NCBI GenBank assembly: GCA_900538465.1
Contig: UPXV01000017.1
Span: 1-53,762, forward strand
Source of the DNA: an uncultured Erysipelotrichaceae bacterium
Lineage (GTDB): Bacteria > Bacillota_I > Bacilli_A > Erysipelotrichales > Coprobacillaceae
Direction: 5' to 3'
Length of the DNA stretch: 53,762 bases
A model generated the notes under the pieces. The model was given only the letters and a program-made list of their open reading frames with translations, was not told where the DNA came from and made no database searches. Below are positions 32,651 through 41,437 of the stretch, piece by piece (within the stretch, counting starts at the first letter, position 1; each line of letters begins with the position of its first letter). A program made the translations under genes and the position numbers.

Positions 32651-33119
32651 AAAATTCACCTACTTCTTTCCTTAATAATTCCCTACCTCTTTTTAAGTGT
32701 GACTTAATTGTATTTTCATTCATATTTAACATGGATGCAATTTCACTTGTTTTATATCCTTCATAATAATGTAGATATAAAACATTTTTATATTTCAATG
32801 GTAATTTTAAAACAATTGGTAATAAAACAAGTTCTTCTTGTTTTTTAACAACAATAACTTCATCAATATTGATCATTGGTTTATAAAATAATTTTTGATA
32901 ATTTTTACATTCATTGAGGGTAACACGTATTAACCATGCTTTGATATGTTCATCATTTTCAAAATCCTTTTCACTTTGAAATAGTTTTATAAAAACATTT
33001 TGAAAGCAATCTTTCGCATCTGTTGTATTTCTTAAATTCAAAATACATAATCTTGTCACCATATCACTATATTTTATAAAAATATCATCAAACTCTTGAT
33101 TCGATATTTTCCTAACCAT
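32643..33119 (-). CDS. ECF-type RNA polymerase sigma factor
   Basis: 158 aa. Region 2 has FDDIFIKYSDMVTRLCI and DAKDCFQNVFIKLFQ and region 4 has LPLKYKNVLYLHYYEGYKTS followed by IASMLNMNENTIKSHLKRGR, a clear helix-turn-helix. It directs polymerase to a small set of promoters. The overlapping membrane protein probably holds it inactive until a signal arrives. Confidence 0.92.
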   Translation of the reverse strand: MVRKISNQEFDDIFIKYSDMVTRLCILNLRNTTDAKDCFQNVFIKLFQSEKDFENDEHIKAWLIRVTLNECKNYQKLFYKPMINIDEVIVVKKQEELVLLPIVLKLPLKYKNVLYLHYYEGYKTSEIASMLNMNENTIKSHLKRGRELLRKEVGEFYE

Positions 33120-33195
33120 GTTATATTCCTCCCCTCATTATAAATACAATGAAATAGGATAAAAAGTTGCAAAAAAAGGAAGAAAATTTTTCTTC

Positions 33196-34104
33196 CTATC
33201 GAATATCATACTCTGCTTGATATTTATCAAAATTTCCTTGTAAGAATTCAAAATGATCAATCACATGCAAATGATGATCATCAGCAAATTTCATCATTTG
33301 TTCATACATTGCTTGATTAAAATCAGAAGGATCATGAGCATCAAATCCTAAAACCACATCATTTCCCACTTCACTAGCAATATCCCAAAAATGAGCATTA
33401 GGATATAAATATAATTCTTCTCCATTTCTTTCATGAAGACCTCTACGCATTCCTCCAGCATTGATTTCTAGAGGAATATTCAATTCTTTTGCTTTTTCAC
33501 AGATTCTTCTTGAAACAGTTTGAGCATCCAAATCAAATTGACTATATCCAATTAAGAATAAATCTGGATGAGCCAAATAACTAAATAATTTTGTTTCTAA
33601 TGCCTTTTCAACATCATTACAATATTGATAAATATCTTTCTTTGTCATTTTAGCTTTTCCATAATAATCATCATGGATACAATATTTATGAAAATGATGT
33701 CCTAAAATCAAATAATCAACTTTATGTTCATAAAGTAATGTTTGATAGTAATCAAAATATTCTTCTAAGCCTTCAGCTTCAAAACCTTTATAAATTGTCA
33801 ATTGATCTTGATACTTCTTTTGACAATCTCTTAATATTTCTAAATGTTCTTCCATTTGTGTGTACGGCATACGCATATAGGGACCATTATGAATAAAAGC
33901 ACGAATAAGACCTGCTAAAGATCTTAAAGAGCGAAGAGATGGAATAGCATGAATTAAGTGTTTACGATAATGAGGAAGTGGGACATGTCCACACATTCCT
34001 AATTCATCCATTTCCATGTCAATTGCTGCTTTGATCATGTCTTCTTCATTTCCATTGGCATGTCCACAACGATATGTATGTGTATGATAATTAGTCTTCT
34101 TCAT
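33196..34104 (-). CDS. PHP-domain phosphatase (histidinol-phosphatase-like)
   Basis: 302 aa from ATG 34104 (GAGG upstream), overlapping the truA end by 14 bp. Metal-binding motifs of the PHP fold are present in order: NYHTHTYRCGH near the start, GHVPLP, FEAEG, LGHHFH, AHPDLF and GFDAHDP. Such proteins hydrolyse histidinol phosphate or other phosphoesters using three metal ions. No other his genes are near, so the substrate is uncertain. It is inserted between truA and rplM, where Bacillus has no gene. Confidence 0.9.
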   Translation of the reverse strand: MKKTNYHTHTYRCGHANGNEEDMIKAAIDMEMDELGMCGHVPLPHYRKHLIHAIPSLRSLRSLAGLIRAFIHNGPYMRMPYTQMEEHLEILRDCQKKYQDQLTIYKGFEAEGLEEYFDYYQTLLYEHKVDYLILGHHFHKYCIHDDYYGKAKMTKKDIYQYCNDVEKALETKLFSYLAHPDLFLIGYSQFDLDAQTVSRRICEKAKELNIPLEINAGGMRRGLHERNGEELYLYPNAHFWDIASEVGNDVVLGFDAHDPSDFNQAMYEQMMKFADDHHLHVIDHFEFLQGNFDKYQAEYDIR

Positions 34105-34825
34105 AATATACCTCTTGTAAATATAAACCTTGCGGTTTGGCTTTAAATAAACATTTCTTTTTTCCACAACTTTCTAGCATTTCTGACAATATTTCCCTGG
34201 AAATACGGTGAGCTCCAACTTGGATAATTCCACCAACCAAATGTCTTACCATATAACGTCTAAATCCATTGCCAATTAATCGAAAAGTCACAATTCCATT
34301 CTCTTCCGTAATTTCAAAAGAATAAAGAGTTCTAATGGTATTTCCATATTGATCATATGTACAAAATGATGCAAAGTTATGTTCTCCTATAAAAAGAGAA
34401 GCAGCATCTCTCATCGCTTCAATATCTAAAGAACGTCCATATTGAAAAATATAATTTGTTTCAAAAGGATTATATTCATTCATACTCAATAAATAACGAT
34501 ATTCTTTTTTCACTGCACTATAACGTGAATGGAAATCTTCATCAACATATGTCGCATCTAATATATAAATATCATTAGGCATAAAATGATTAATAGCACG
34601 TTTCCATTGTGCAGCAGGTAATTGTTTTTTTGTATCGAAATGAAAAACTTGATGAACAGCATGAACCTTTGCATCCGTTCTCCCTGATGCATGAATAATA
34701 ACATCTTCTTCATTGATCTTTTTTAAAGCTTTTTGAATTTCTCCTTGAACAGTTCTTTCTTTATCTTGAACTTGAAAGCCATGAAACTTACTCCCATCAT
34801 AACTGACAATACATTTTACTCTCAT
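34091..34825 (-). CDS. truA: tRNA pseudouridine synthase A
   Basis: 244 aa from ATG 34825, which overlaps the ecfT stop as ATGA; the frame's upstream codons lie inside ecfT. The catalytic Asp is in the motif ASGRTDAKVHA, and YRYLLSM and GNGFRRYMVRHLVGG are conserved. It converts U38-40 of the anticodon arm to pseudouridine. Confidence 0.97.
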   Translation of the reverse strand: MRVKCIVSYDGSKFHGFQVQDKERTVQGEIQKALKKINEEDVIIHASGRTDAKVHAVHQVFHFDTKKQLPAAQWKRAINHFMPNDIYILDATYVDEDFHSRYSAVKKEYRYLLSMNEYNPFETNYIFQYGRSLDIEAMRDAASLFIGEHNFASFCTYDQYGNTIRTLYSFEITEENGIVTFRLIGNGFRRYMVRHLVGGIIQVGAHRISREILSEMLESCGKKKCLFKAKPQGLYLQEVYYEED

Positions 34826-35622
34826 AAAACAATACTCATTACAACCATTGTTGAACACATTGCTAAAACCATAATAAAAGTAATTGTATCAGCTAACTTC
34901 CAATGAAGTTGTTTATATCTTGTTCTTTTAGCTTCAGGGTTGTAATTACGACTTTCCATAGCATTTGCTAAATCTTCTGCTCTTTGAAAAGCAGAAATAA
35001 ATAAAGGAATAATTAATGAAACAATAGATAAAATCTTTTCTTTTAAACTTCCTTCAGAAAATTCTACTCCTCGACTTGCTTGTGCTTTCATAATTCTTTG
35101 TGTTTCTTCTAAGAGTGTTGGAATAAAACGTAAAGCAATCGAAATCATCATAGCCACTTCATGAGTCGGAAATCCAATTTTCTTAAAAGGTGACAACAAA
35201 TGTTCAATTCCTAGAGTTAAATCCAAAGGTTTTGTTGTGGCAGTTAGGATTGTTGTCATAATAATAATCAAGACCAAACGAATAAAAATATAAGCTGTTT
35301 GACTCAAAGCTTGATCATAAATTTTTAAAAATCCTAATTCAAAAACAATATTTCCTCTTTGGATAAACAAAAGATTGAAAATCAATAAAAATGCCATCAT
35401 AAATAACATTGGCTTAATAGCTTTGATAATCTGTGATATTTTAATTTTAGATAAGATTGCCATAATAACAACAAAAACACCTAAAATCGCATATCCTAAA
35501 AATCCTGCATCAAAAAAAACTGCAATCAATAACAATAATAATGAACCAATTTTTAAACGTGGATCTAATCTATGAACAAAACTATCCAATGGTAAATAAC
35601 GTCCAAACATCATATTATTCAT
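34822..35622 (-). CDS. ecfT: energy-coupling factor transporter transmembrane protein
   Basis: 266 aa with about five to six membrane helices. The start FGRYLPLDSFVHRLDPRLKI and the two coupling segments (ASRGVEFSEGS and the later ALANAMESRNYN-like stretch AEDLANAMESRNYNPEAKRT) are typical of EcfT. It links the two ATPases to S-components that bring in vitamins. It overlaps ecfA2 by 8 bp. Confidence 0.97.
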   Translation of the reverse strand: MNNMMFGRYLPLDSFVHRLDPRLKIGSLLLLLIAVFFDAGFLGYAILGVFVVIMAILSKIKISQIIKAIKPMLFMMAFLLIFNLLFIQRGNIVFELGFLKIYDQALSQTAYIFIRLVLIIIMTTILTATTKPLDLTLGIEHLLSPFKKIGFPTHEVAMMISIALRFIPTLLEETQRIMKAQASRGVEFSEGSLKEKILSIVSLIIPLFISAFQRAEDLANAMESRNYNPEAKRTRYKQLHWKLADTITFIMVLAMCSTMVVMSIVL

Positions 35623-36466
35623 GGATTTGCCCTCCTATACATTCAATTAATTGATCAATATCTTTTATTGATGGATCAATATGAAAACCACCTTGATTCA
35701 ATTCTAAAATAAACGAAGTCATAATTGGCAAATCAATACTCAATGATGTTAAGTATTCAGTTTCCCTAAACAATTCATCAACAGTTACATGTCTTTCTAC
35801 ACGTCCTTTATTCATCACAACAACATCATCACAATATTCTAAAACCTGATTCATATCATGAGAAACAAGAATGACTGTTTTTCCCTGTTGATTAATTTTC
35901 TTAAATAAATTTAACATTTCTTTTGCACCTTGTGGATCCAATCCAGCAGTTGGTTCATCTAAGATAAGAATATCTGGATTCATTGCCAATATTCCTGCAA
36001 TTGCAACACGGCGTTTTTGTCCTCCTGATAAATCAAAAGGTGATTTATTTAAATAGGATTCATCTAATCCAACTAATTTTAATGTTTCTTTAGCAATTTC
36101 TATAGCTTCTTCTTCGCTCACTCCAAAATTCTTTGGCCCAAAAATAATATCTTTTAAAATTGTTTCTTCGAATAATTGATATTCAGGAAATTGGAAAACT
36201 AAACCTGCTTTTTTTCTTAATGGTTTTAATGTTTCAGGTTTATCAGTTGCACTAATTAAAAAATCATCAATATGTATTTCTCCTGCTGTTGGCAATAATA
36301 AAGCATTGATATGTTGAATAAGTGTTGATTTCCCACTTCCTGTATGACCAATAAGCGCAGTCATTGTTCCTTCTTTAATATCAAGATTAATTCCTTTTAA
36401 TGCATGATATGAAAAAGGTGTATTTTCACTATATATATGTTCTACTTCTTTGAATGTAATTGACAT
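35615..36466 (-). CDS. ecfA2: energy-coupling factor ATPase 2
   Basis: 283 aa with Walker A GHTGSGKSTL, signature LSGGQKRRVAIAG, Walker B ILILDEPTAGLD and the switch His in VSHDMNQ. It forms a heterodimer with EcfA1 to power vitamin uptake. Its start lies 25 bp inside ecfA1. Confidence 0.96.
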   Translation of the reverse strand: MSITFKEVEHIYSENTPFSYHALKGINLDIKEGTMTALIGHTGSGKSTLIQHINALLLPTAGEIHIDDFLISATDKPETLKPLRKKAGLVFQFPEYQLFEETILKDIIFGPKNFGVSEEEAIEIAKETLKLVGLDESYLNKSPFDLSGGQKRRVAIAGILAMNPDILILDEPTAGLDPQGAKEMLNLFKKINQQGKTVILVSHDMNQVLEYCDDVVVMNKGRVERHVTVDELFRETEYLTSLSIDLPIMTSFILELNQGGFHIDPSIKDIDQLIECIGGQIHE

Positions 36467-37272
36467 AATTCTTTCACCAACTTCTCTCTATCAATATAGT
36501 CATGTACTTGTATTCCTCTTTGTTTTAAACCTTTTGATATTTTATATGCAAAAGGAACATCTAAAGATAAACTTTCAATTTGTTCTTGTTTCATCAAAAC
36601 TTCCTCTGGTGTCCCAGTATCGATAATATGACCATCACTCAATAAAATCACATAATCAGATGTAGCTGCCTCTTCAATGTCATGAGTAATAGATAAAATT
36701 GTCATATCCTTATCTTTATTCAATTGATGAACCAAAGCATTAATTTCATTTCTTCCTTTTGGATCTAACATACTTGTTGCTTCATCCAAAATAATAATAG
36801 ATGGACTCATTGCTAAAATCCCAGCAATAGCGACTCTTTGTTTTTGTCCCCCTGATAACTTTGTAGGTTCATGATCAAGGAAATCTAACATATTTACCTT
36901 TTGGGCATACTCTTGTATAATCCCATCCATTAATGATGGATCTACACATGTATTTTCTAATCCAAAAGCAATATCATCTCTTACTGTTGCACCAATAAAT
37001 TGATTATCAGGATTTTGAAATACTATCCCAATTTGACTTCTTACATCACTAAGAGTTTCTTCGGTTAAAGTGATTCCTCCAACAATAATCTCGCCACTCT
37101 TTTTTTCAAGTAATCCCATTAAGAGTTTAGCAATTGTACTTTTTCCACTCCCATTATGGCCTAAAATTGTTGTATATGAACCCTTTTTTATATCAAATGA
37201 TATATGGTCAATCGTTTGAGCACCTTCTTCATATTCAAACGATAAATCTTTTATTTCAATTATTTTTTCCAT
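36442..37272 (-). CDS. ecfA1: energy-coupling factor ATPase 1
   Basis: 276 aa from ATG 37272 (TTGGAGGA upstream). Walker A GHNGSGKSTIAK, signature LSGGQKQRVAIAG, Walker B IIILDEATSMLD. First gene of the ecfA1-ecfA2-ecfT-truA-PHP run, in which all genes overlap. Confidence 0.96.
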   Translation of the reverse strand: MEKIIEIKDLSFEYEEGAQTIDHISFDIKKGSYTTILGHNGSGKSTIAKLLMGLLEKKSGEIIVGGITLTEETLSDVRSQIGIVFQNPDNQFIGATVRDDIAFGLENTCVDPSLMDGIIQEYAQKVNMLDFLDHEPTKLSGGQKQRVAIAGILAMSPSIIILDEATSMLDPKGRNEINALVHQLNKDKDMTILSITHDIEEAATSDYVILLSDGHIIDTGTPEEVLMKQEQIESLSLDVPFAYKISKGLKQRGIQVHDYIDREKLVKELCQLHSKK

Positions 37273-37386
37273 GGTTCTTCCTCCAAGTATTACAATTTTA
37301 GTATGATTAAACTCACTTGTCAACCTCCATACAAAAGAAAAGGATATTCAGAAGAGTAATTTCTAAAAATCCTCAATATATCAAGC

Positions 37387-38256
37387 TTATTCTTCATCAA
37401 TTTGTTCGTCGTTAGACGTTTGTTGATTGATTTCTTTTGCAATACGAATGCGATAATCTAAGTTCTTTTGATAATCCATAGAGAATATACAAGCATAGAG
37501 AATATCAAGTAAGCATTTTACAGATTGAGTACTTGCAAAATCTCCAATCTTCGTATGAATCATCTCACGTGATGACATTCGTAATGTTGCATCAGCTATT
37601 TTAGACAAATCATTATCAGCTATACTTGTTATAGCAATCACAGGTGTTCCCTTCTGTTTTAACTTTTTAGCAACATCTACTATAAACGGTGTTCGTCCTG
37701 AATAAGAAATAAGAATTGCACATTTTTCAGGTGTACTCATAGCCACTTGAACTTTGGCATCACCTGTCAAACGACACAGATTCACACTCTTTTCAATACG
37801 ATACATTTTTTGACGAAAAGTTTCCGCTAAATAAATATGTGTTGAAACAGCATAAATATCTATTTCTTTTGTTTTACGAATAAACTGCATTGCTTTTTGT
37901 AAATCATCATGATGTAATAATGCTAACGTATCTTGAATTGTTTCACTTTCTAATATGCATATATTTTGAGCTATTGTCATTATATCATCACTCACAACAA
38001 AAGGAATACTTGCATCAACTTGTCGATTGGCATACAAATAATTTAATTCTTCAAGGTATGCTTCCTTAAATGCATTCCATCCAGAATAACCTAATTTTTT
38101 AGCAATTCTAATTAATAATGGTGGTGATGTAAATGTTTCTTGTGCAATAGATGCAGTTGTCATATTTTTAATCTGTTCTCCATTTTTCAATATATAATCA
38201 ATAACGACTGCCTCACTTGGAGAAAAATGAGTTTTTTCTATTTTATGAATAAGCAT
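37387..38256 (-). CDS. MurR/RpiR family regulator (HTH-SIS)
   Basis: 289 aa. An N-terminal helix-turn-helix of the RpiR type (FSPSEAVVIDYILKN, TASIAQETFTSPPLLIRIAKK, GYSGWNAFKEAYLEE) is followed by a SIS sugar-phosphate-binding domain (about 120-255: IDIYAVSTHIYLAE, CAILISYSGRTPFIVDVAKK). It senses a phosphosugar and controls sugar or amino-sugar genes. Its targets are not evident here. It stands between rplQ and ecfA1 and is read in the same direction. Confidence 0.92.
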   Translation of the reverse strand: MLIHKIEKTHFSPSEAVVIDYILKNGEQIKNMTTASIAQETFTSPPLLIRIAKKLGYSGWNAFKEAYLEELNYLYANRQVDASIPFVVSDDIMTIAQNICILESETIQDTLALLHHDDLQKAMQFIRKTKEIDIYAVSTHIYLAETFRQKMYRIEKSVNLCRLTGDAKVQVAMSTPEKCAILISYSGRTPFIVDVAKKLKQKGTPVIAITSIADNDLSKIADATLRMSSREMIHTKIGDFASTQSVKCLLDILYACIFSMDYQKNLDYRIRIAKEINQQTSNDEQIDEE

Positions 38257-38304
38257 TTTTCATCACCTCTTTTCTCATTATATATATCATTGGATAGAAA
38301 GTAA

Positions 38305-38336
38305 ATAGAAAGAAAACACATCACACGATGTGTTTT
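38305..38336 (-). terminator. terminator after the charged coiled-coil gene, overlapping its stop
   Basis: A perfect 10-bp stem, AAAACACATC (38313-38322) with GATGTGTTTT (38327-38336), with a T-rich flank on the minus strand. Confidence 0.9.
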
Positions 38337-38706
38337 ACTTCTTTCCAGCTAATTTTTCTTCTTTCATTTCTTCAACCATTTTTGTAAGATGTTCTTTTTC
38401 TTTATTTAATTCTTCATACATTTGTTCTGTATTCATCTTTTCTTTTGGTTCAGCTTCTTTTTCTTCACCAAAAGCATTCTTTAATGATTCTTCAGCATCT
38501 TCTGTAATTTTTTCTCTCAATACTTCTAATGATTCATGTTTCTTTTCTTCTTGGATAACTTTTTCTTTGACTTCTTTTTCTAATTTGTCCTTATCTAAAG
38601 TTACATCTCCACCTCTGAATGCATCATCAGTTTTTTCTTCAATATCTTTAAAATGACTTTCATAAGCTTCTTTTGCTTTATTAATAATATCTTTTTCTTC
38701 TAACAT
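38335..38706 (-). CDS. highly charged helical protein, 123 aa
   Basis: About half of all residues are Glu, Lys or Asp, in heptad-like order (KDKLEKEVKEKVIQEEKKHE, then EELNKEKEHLTKMVEEMKEE), so a long coiled coil is expected. It has no Cys, no membrane segment and no family I recognise. It has its own terminator and lies downstream of rplQ. A chaperone-like, scaffolding or stress role is possible, but nothing shows it. Confidence 0.7.
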   Translation of the reverse strand: MLEEKDIINKAKEAYESHFKDIEEKTDDAFRGGDVTLDKDKLEKEVKEKVIQEEKKHESLEVLREKITEDAEESLKNAFGEEKEAEPKEKMNTEQMYEELNKEKEHLTKMVEEMKEEKLAGKK

Positions 38707-38842
38707 ATTTATCGTCCTCCTTCATTTGACAACGATATCTTATTCCAATTTCTTTTTCTTATCTATACTTTTATTTAAGAAAATAATGTAATTTACAAAA
38801 TATTATTAATATCACTTCAAAATTGTAAATAAAATTAACAAA

Positions 38843-38872
38843 ATAAAAGTGATGAACTTTATGTCCATCACT
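38843..38872 (-). terminator. terminator after rplQ, end of the S10-spc-alpha transcript
   Basis: AGTGATG (38848-38854) pairs with CATCACT (38866-38872) with an 11-nt loop, and the minus strand continues TTTTATTTTG. Confidence 0.8.
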
Positions 38873-38882
38873 CTATTGCTAA

Positions 38883-39245
38883 TTAGAATAAACCAATAAT
38901 AGCCATTGGTGCATTATCACCTTTACGGTTATAAGTTTTTAATACACGAGTGTATCCACCATTCTTATCTGCATATTTAGGTGCAACTTCGTCAAATAAT
39001 TTTTGAACTGCAGTTTTACCAGTAGCAGGATCTACAACATCTTGTAATACTTGAGCAGCTTGTCTTCTTGCATGTAAATCACCGCGTTTACCTAAAGTGA
39101 TTAATTCGTCAACGATTGAGCGAACTTCTTTAGCTCTTGTAGCTGTTGTTTCGATTTTTCCATACATGATAACATCTGTAGCTAAGTTACGTAACATTGC
39201 TTTTCTATGAGATGATACACGCCCTAATTTTCTATTTTGTGCCAT
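38883..39245 (-). CDS. rplQ: 50S ribosomal protein L17
   Basis: 120 aa. Typical start RKLGRVSSHRKAMLRNLATD and end YTRVLKTYNRKGDNAPMAII. Last gene of the ribosomal super-operon, 32 bases after rpoA. Confidence 0.98.
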   Translation of the reverse strand: MAQNRKLGRVSSHRKAMLRNLATDVIMYGKIETTATRAKEVRSIVDELITLGKRGDLHARRQAAQVLQDVVDPATGKTAVQKLFDEVAPKYADKNGGYTRVLKTYNRKGDNAPMAIIGLF

Positions 39246-39277
39246 AGATGAGTGCTCCTTCCAATATTCTCTTAGAA

Positions 39278-40222
39278 TTATTCAACAGGTCTAAAACCTA
39301 ATCCTAATTCTACTAATTTTTCTTTCACTTCTTTTAGAGATTTCTTACCTAAGTTACGGACTTTAATCATATCGTCTTCACTCTTAGCGGCAAGTTCTTG
39401 AACTGTTTGAATACCAGCTCTCTTTAAGCAGTTATAAGAACGTACTGATAAGTCTAATTCTTCAATTGTCATATCAAGTACTTTGTTACTTGTATCTTCT
39501 TCTGTTTCGCTCATAACTTCCATGTTCATAGCCATATCAGTTAATTCAACGAACATATTTAAGTGTTCCACTAAAATCTTAGCAGCTAATGCTAAAGCTT
39601 CATGTGGCTTAATTGATCCATCAGTTGTAATTTCTAAAGTCAATTGATCATATTTTGCACTTTGACCAACACGAGTTGGTTCAGTTGCATAAGCAACCTT
39701 CACAACTGGTGAATAAATTGAATCAGTAGCGATTACACCAATGGTATTAATCAATTTCTTATTTTGATCAGCACTCATGTAACCTCTATCTCTATGAGCA
39801 TACATTTCCATATAGAAATGAGCTCCTTCAGCAACATGAGCGATTTCTAAGTCATTTGAAATCATTGTGACATTAGATGGACATTGAATATCAGCACCTG
39901 TTACAACAGCAGGTCCTTTAACATCAATGATCATTGTAACATCGTCATCACCGTCAATTGCAAACACTAATTTCTTAATGTTCAAAATGATTGAAGTGAC
40001 ATCTTCTACTACACCATCTACTGCAGAGAATTCGTGGATTGCTCCTTGAACTTTTACAGCATGTACTGCACAACCAGGAATAGATGATAATAATACTCTA
40101 CGTAAAGAGTTTCCTAAAGTTGTCCCGAACCCTCTTTCAAGTGGTTCGATGACAAACTTACCATAGTTATCACTTTCATCATATTCTGCGACATTAAAAT
40201 TTGCTTTTTCAAACTTTTGCAT
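39278..40222 (-). CDS. rpoA: DNA-directed RNA polymerase alpha subunit
   Basis: 314 aa from ATG 40222 (GGAGGG upstream; a GTG 15 bases earlier overlaps that site). The N-terminal assembly domain (GFGTTLGNSLRRVLLSSIPG) and the C-terminal domain that binds UP elements and regulators (about residues 245-310: LDLSVRSYNCLKRAGIQTV, KVRNLGKKSLKEVKEKL) are both complete. Confidence 0.98.
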   Translation of the reverse strand: MQKFEKANFNVAEYDESDNYGKFVIEPLERGFGTTLGNSLRRVLLSSIPGCAVHAVKVQGAIHEFSAVDGVVEDVTSIILNIKKLVFAIDGDDDVTMIIDVKGPAVVTGADIQCPSNVTMISNDLEIAHVAEGAHFYMEMYAHRDRGYMSADQNKKLINTIGVIATDSIYSPVVKVAYATEPTRVGQSAKYDQLTLEITTDGSIKPHEALALAAKILVEHLNMFVELTDMAMNMEVMSETEEDTSNKVLDMTIEELDLSVRSYNCLKRAGIQTVQELAAKSEDDMIKVRNLGKKSLKEVKEKLVELGLGFRPVE

Positions 40223-40263
40223 TATTTCCCTCCTCACTTAGAAATAAATACTTGTTTACTTCA

Positions 40264-40659
40264 TTATCCACGAGGACGTTTTGGTGGACGACACCCGTTA
40301 TGTGGAATTGGTGTAACATCATTAATTGAAGTTACTTCTAATCCAGCAGCTTGTAAAGCTCTAACAGCAGCTTCACGTCCTGGACCAGGACCTTTAACAC
40401 ATACGTCTACAGATTTCATACCATGATCCATTGATGCTTTAGCAGCAGCTTCAGCAGCCATTTGCGCAGCATATGGAGTAGATTTTCTTGAACCTTTGAA
40501 TCCAAGTGCACCAGCACTAGACCAAGTTAAGACATTACCATGTTCATCAGTTACAGTAACAATTGTGTTATTGAAAGTTGAATGTACATGTGCGACACCT
40601 TTTGCTATATTCTTTTTAACACGTCTTTTACCACGAGTATTTGTTTTTGCCTTTGCCAT
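40264..40659 (-). CDS. rpsK: 30S ribosomal protein S11
   Basis: 131 aa, full length. Segments HVHSTFNNTIVTVTD, SAGALGFKGSRKSTPYAAQ and the end VTPIPHNGCRPPKRPRG are those of S11. It follows rpsM by 14 bases. Confidence 0.98.
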   Translation of the reverse strand: MAKAKTNTRGKRRVKKNIAKGVAHVHSTFNNTIVTVTDEHGNVLTWSSAGALGFKGSRKSTPYAAQMAAEAAAKASMDHGMKSVDVCVKGPGPGREAAVRALQAAGLEVTSINDVTPIPHNGCRPPKRPRG

Positions 40660-40673
40660 TTTCGTTCAACCTC

Positions 40674-41039
40674 CTATTTCTTCTTACCAGCAATTGGACG
40701 AGCTTTACCCTTACGAGTACGAGCATTTGTTTTAGTTTTTTGTCCACGAACTGGAAGTCCTTTACGATGACGGATTCCTCTGTAGCTACCGATTTCCATT
40801 AAACGTTTAATGTTTAATGCAACATCTCTACGAAGATCTCCTTCAACTTTATATTTTTCTACTTCTTTTCTGATTTTTCCTTCTTCTTCTTCAGTTAAAT
40901 CTTTAACTCTAGTATCTTCACTGATTCCAGTAGCTTCACAGATTTTTTTAGCTGTAGTTGCTCCAATACCATAGATATAAGTTAAAGAAACTACCACACG
41001 TTTATCACGTGGGATATCAACACCTGCTATACGAGCCAT
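40674..41039 (-). CDS. rpsM: 30S ribosomal protein S13
   Basis: 121 aa. Typical start MARIAGVDIPRDKRVVVSLT, the helix-two-turns-helix part (YGIGATTAKKICEATG) and the basic tail GQKTKTNARTRKGKARP that contacts P-site tRNA. Confidence 0.98.
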   Translation of the reverse strand: MARIAGVDIPRDKRVVVSLTYIYGIGATTAKKICEATGISEDTRVKDLTEEEEGKIRKEVEKYKVEGDLRRDVALNIKRLMEIGSYRGIRHRKGLPVRGQKTKTNARTRKGKARPIAGKKK

Positions 41040-41055
41040 GTTTTACTTCCTCCTA

Positions 41056-41169
41056 TTAACCTTGTCTTTGTTTATGTTTAGGGTTTTCACAGATCACCAT
41101 TACTCTACCCTTACGTTTAATTACTCTGCATTTATCGCAAATTGGTTTTACAGATGGTCTTACTTTCAT
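41056..41169 (-). CDS. rpmJ: 50S ribosomal protein L36, zinc-binding form
   Basis: 37 aa, read directly from the sequence: it starts MKVRPSVKPICDKCRVIKRK and ends ENPKHKQRQG. The CxxC, the later Cys in MVICE and the His make the zinc-binding C+ type. It sits in its usual place between infA and rpsM, with a GGAGG ribosome site. Confidence 0.97.
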   Translation of the reverse strand: MKVRPSVKPICDKCRVIKRKGRVMVICENPKHKQRQG

Positions 41170-41199
41170 CTTAATCTTTACCTCCTTTTGGAAGATTTC

Positions 41200-41421
41200 C
41201 TATTTATGTCTAAATGTGATTCGCCCACGTGTTAAATCATATGGAGAAATTTCTACGGTTACTCTATCCCCCGGTAAAATGCGAATGTAATTCATACGGA
41301 TTTTACCAGAAACGTGAGCATCAATAACCGCTCCATTTTCTAATTGTATCTTGAATTTAGCGTTTGGTAACGTCTCAAGAACAACTGCTTCTACTTCAAT
41401 AACGTCATCTTTTTTTGCCAT
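41200..41421 (-). CDS. infA: translation initiation factor IF-1
   Basis: 73 aa, a single OB-fold. It starts AKKDDVIEVEAVVLETLPNA and ends with the conserved YDLTRGRITFRHK. It blocks the A site during initiation. Confidence 0.98.
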   Translation of the reverse strand: MAKKDDVIEVEAVVLETLPNAKFKIQLENGAVIDAHVSGKIRMNYIRILPGDRVTVEISPYDLTRGRITFRHK

Positions 41422-41437
41422 TGATTATAACTCCCTT

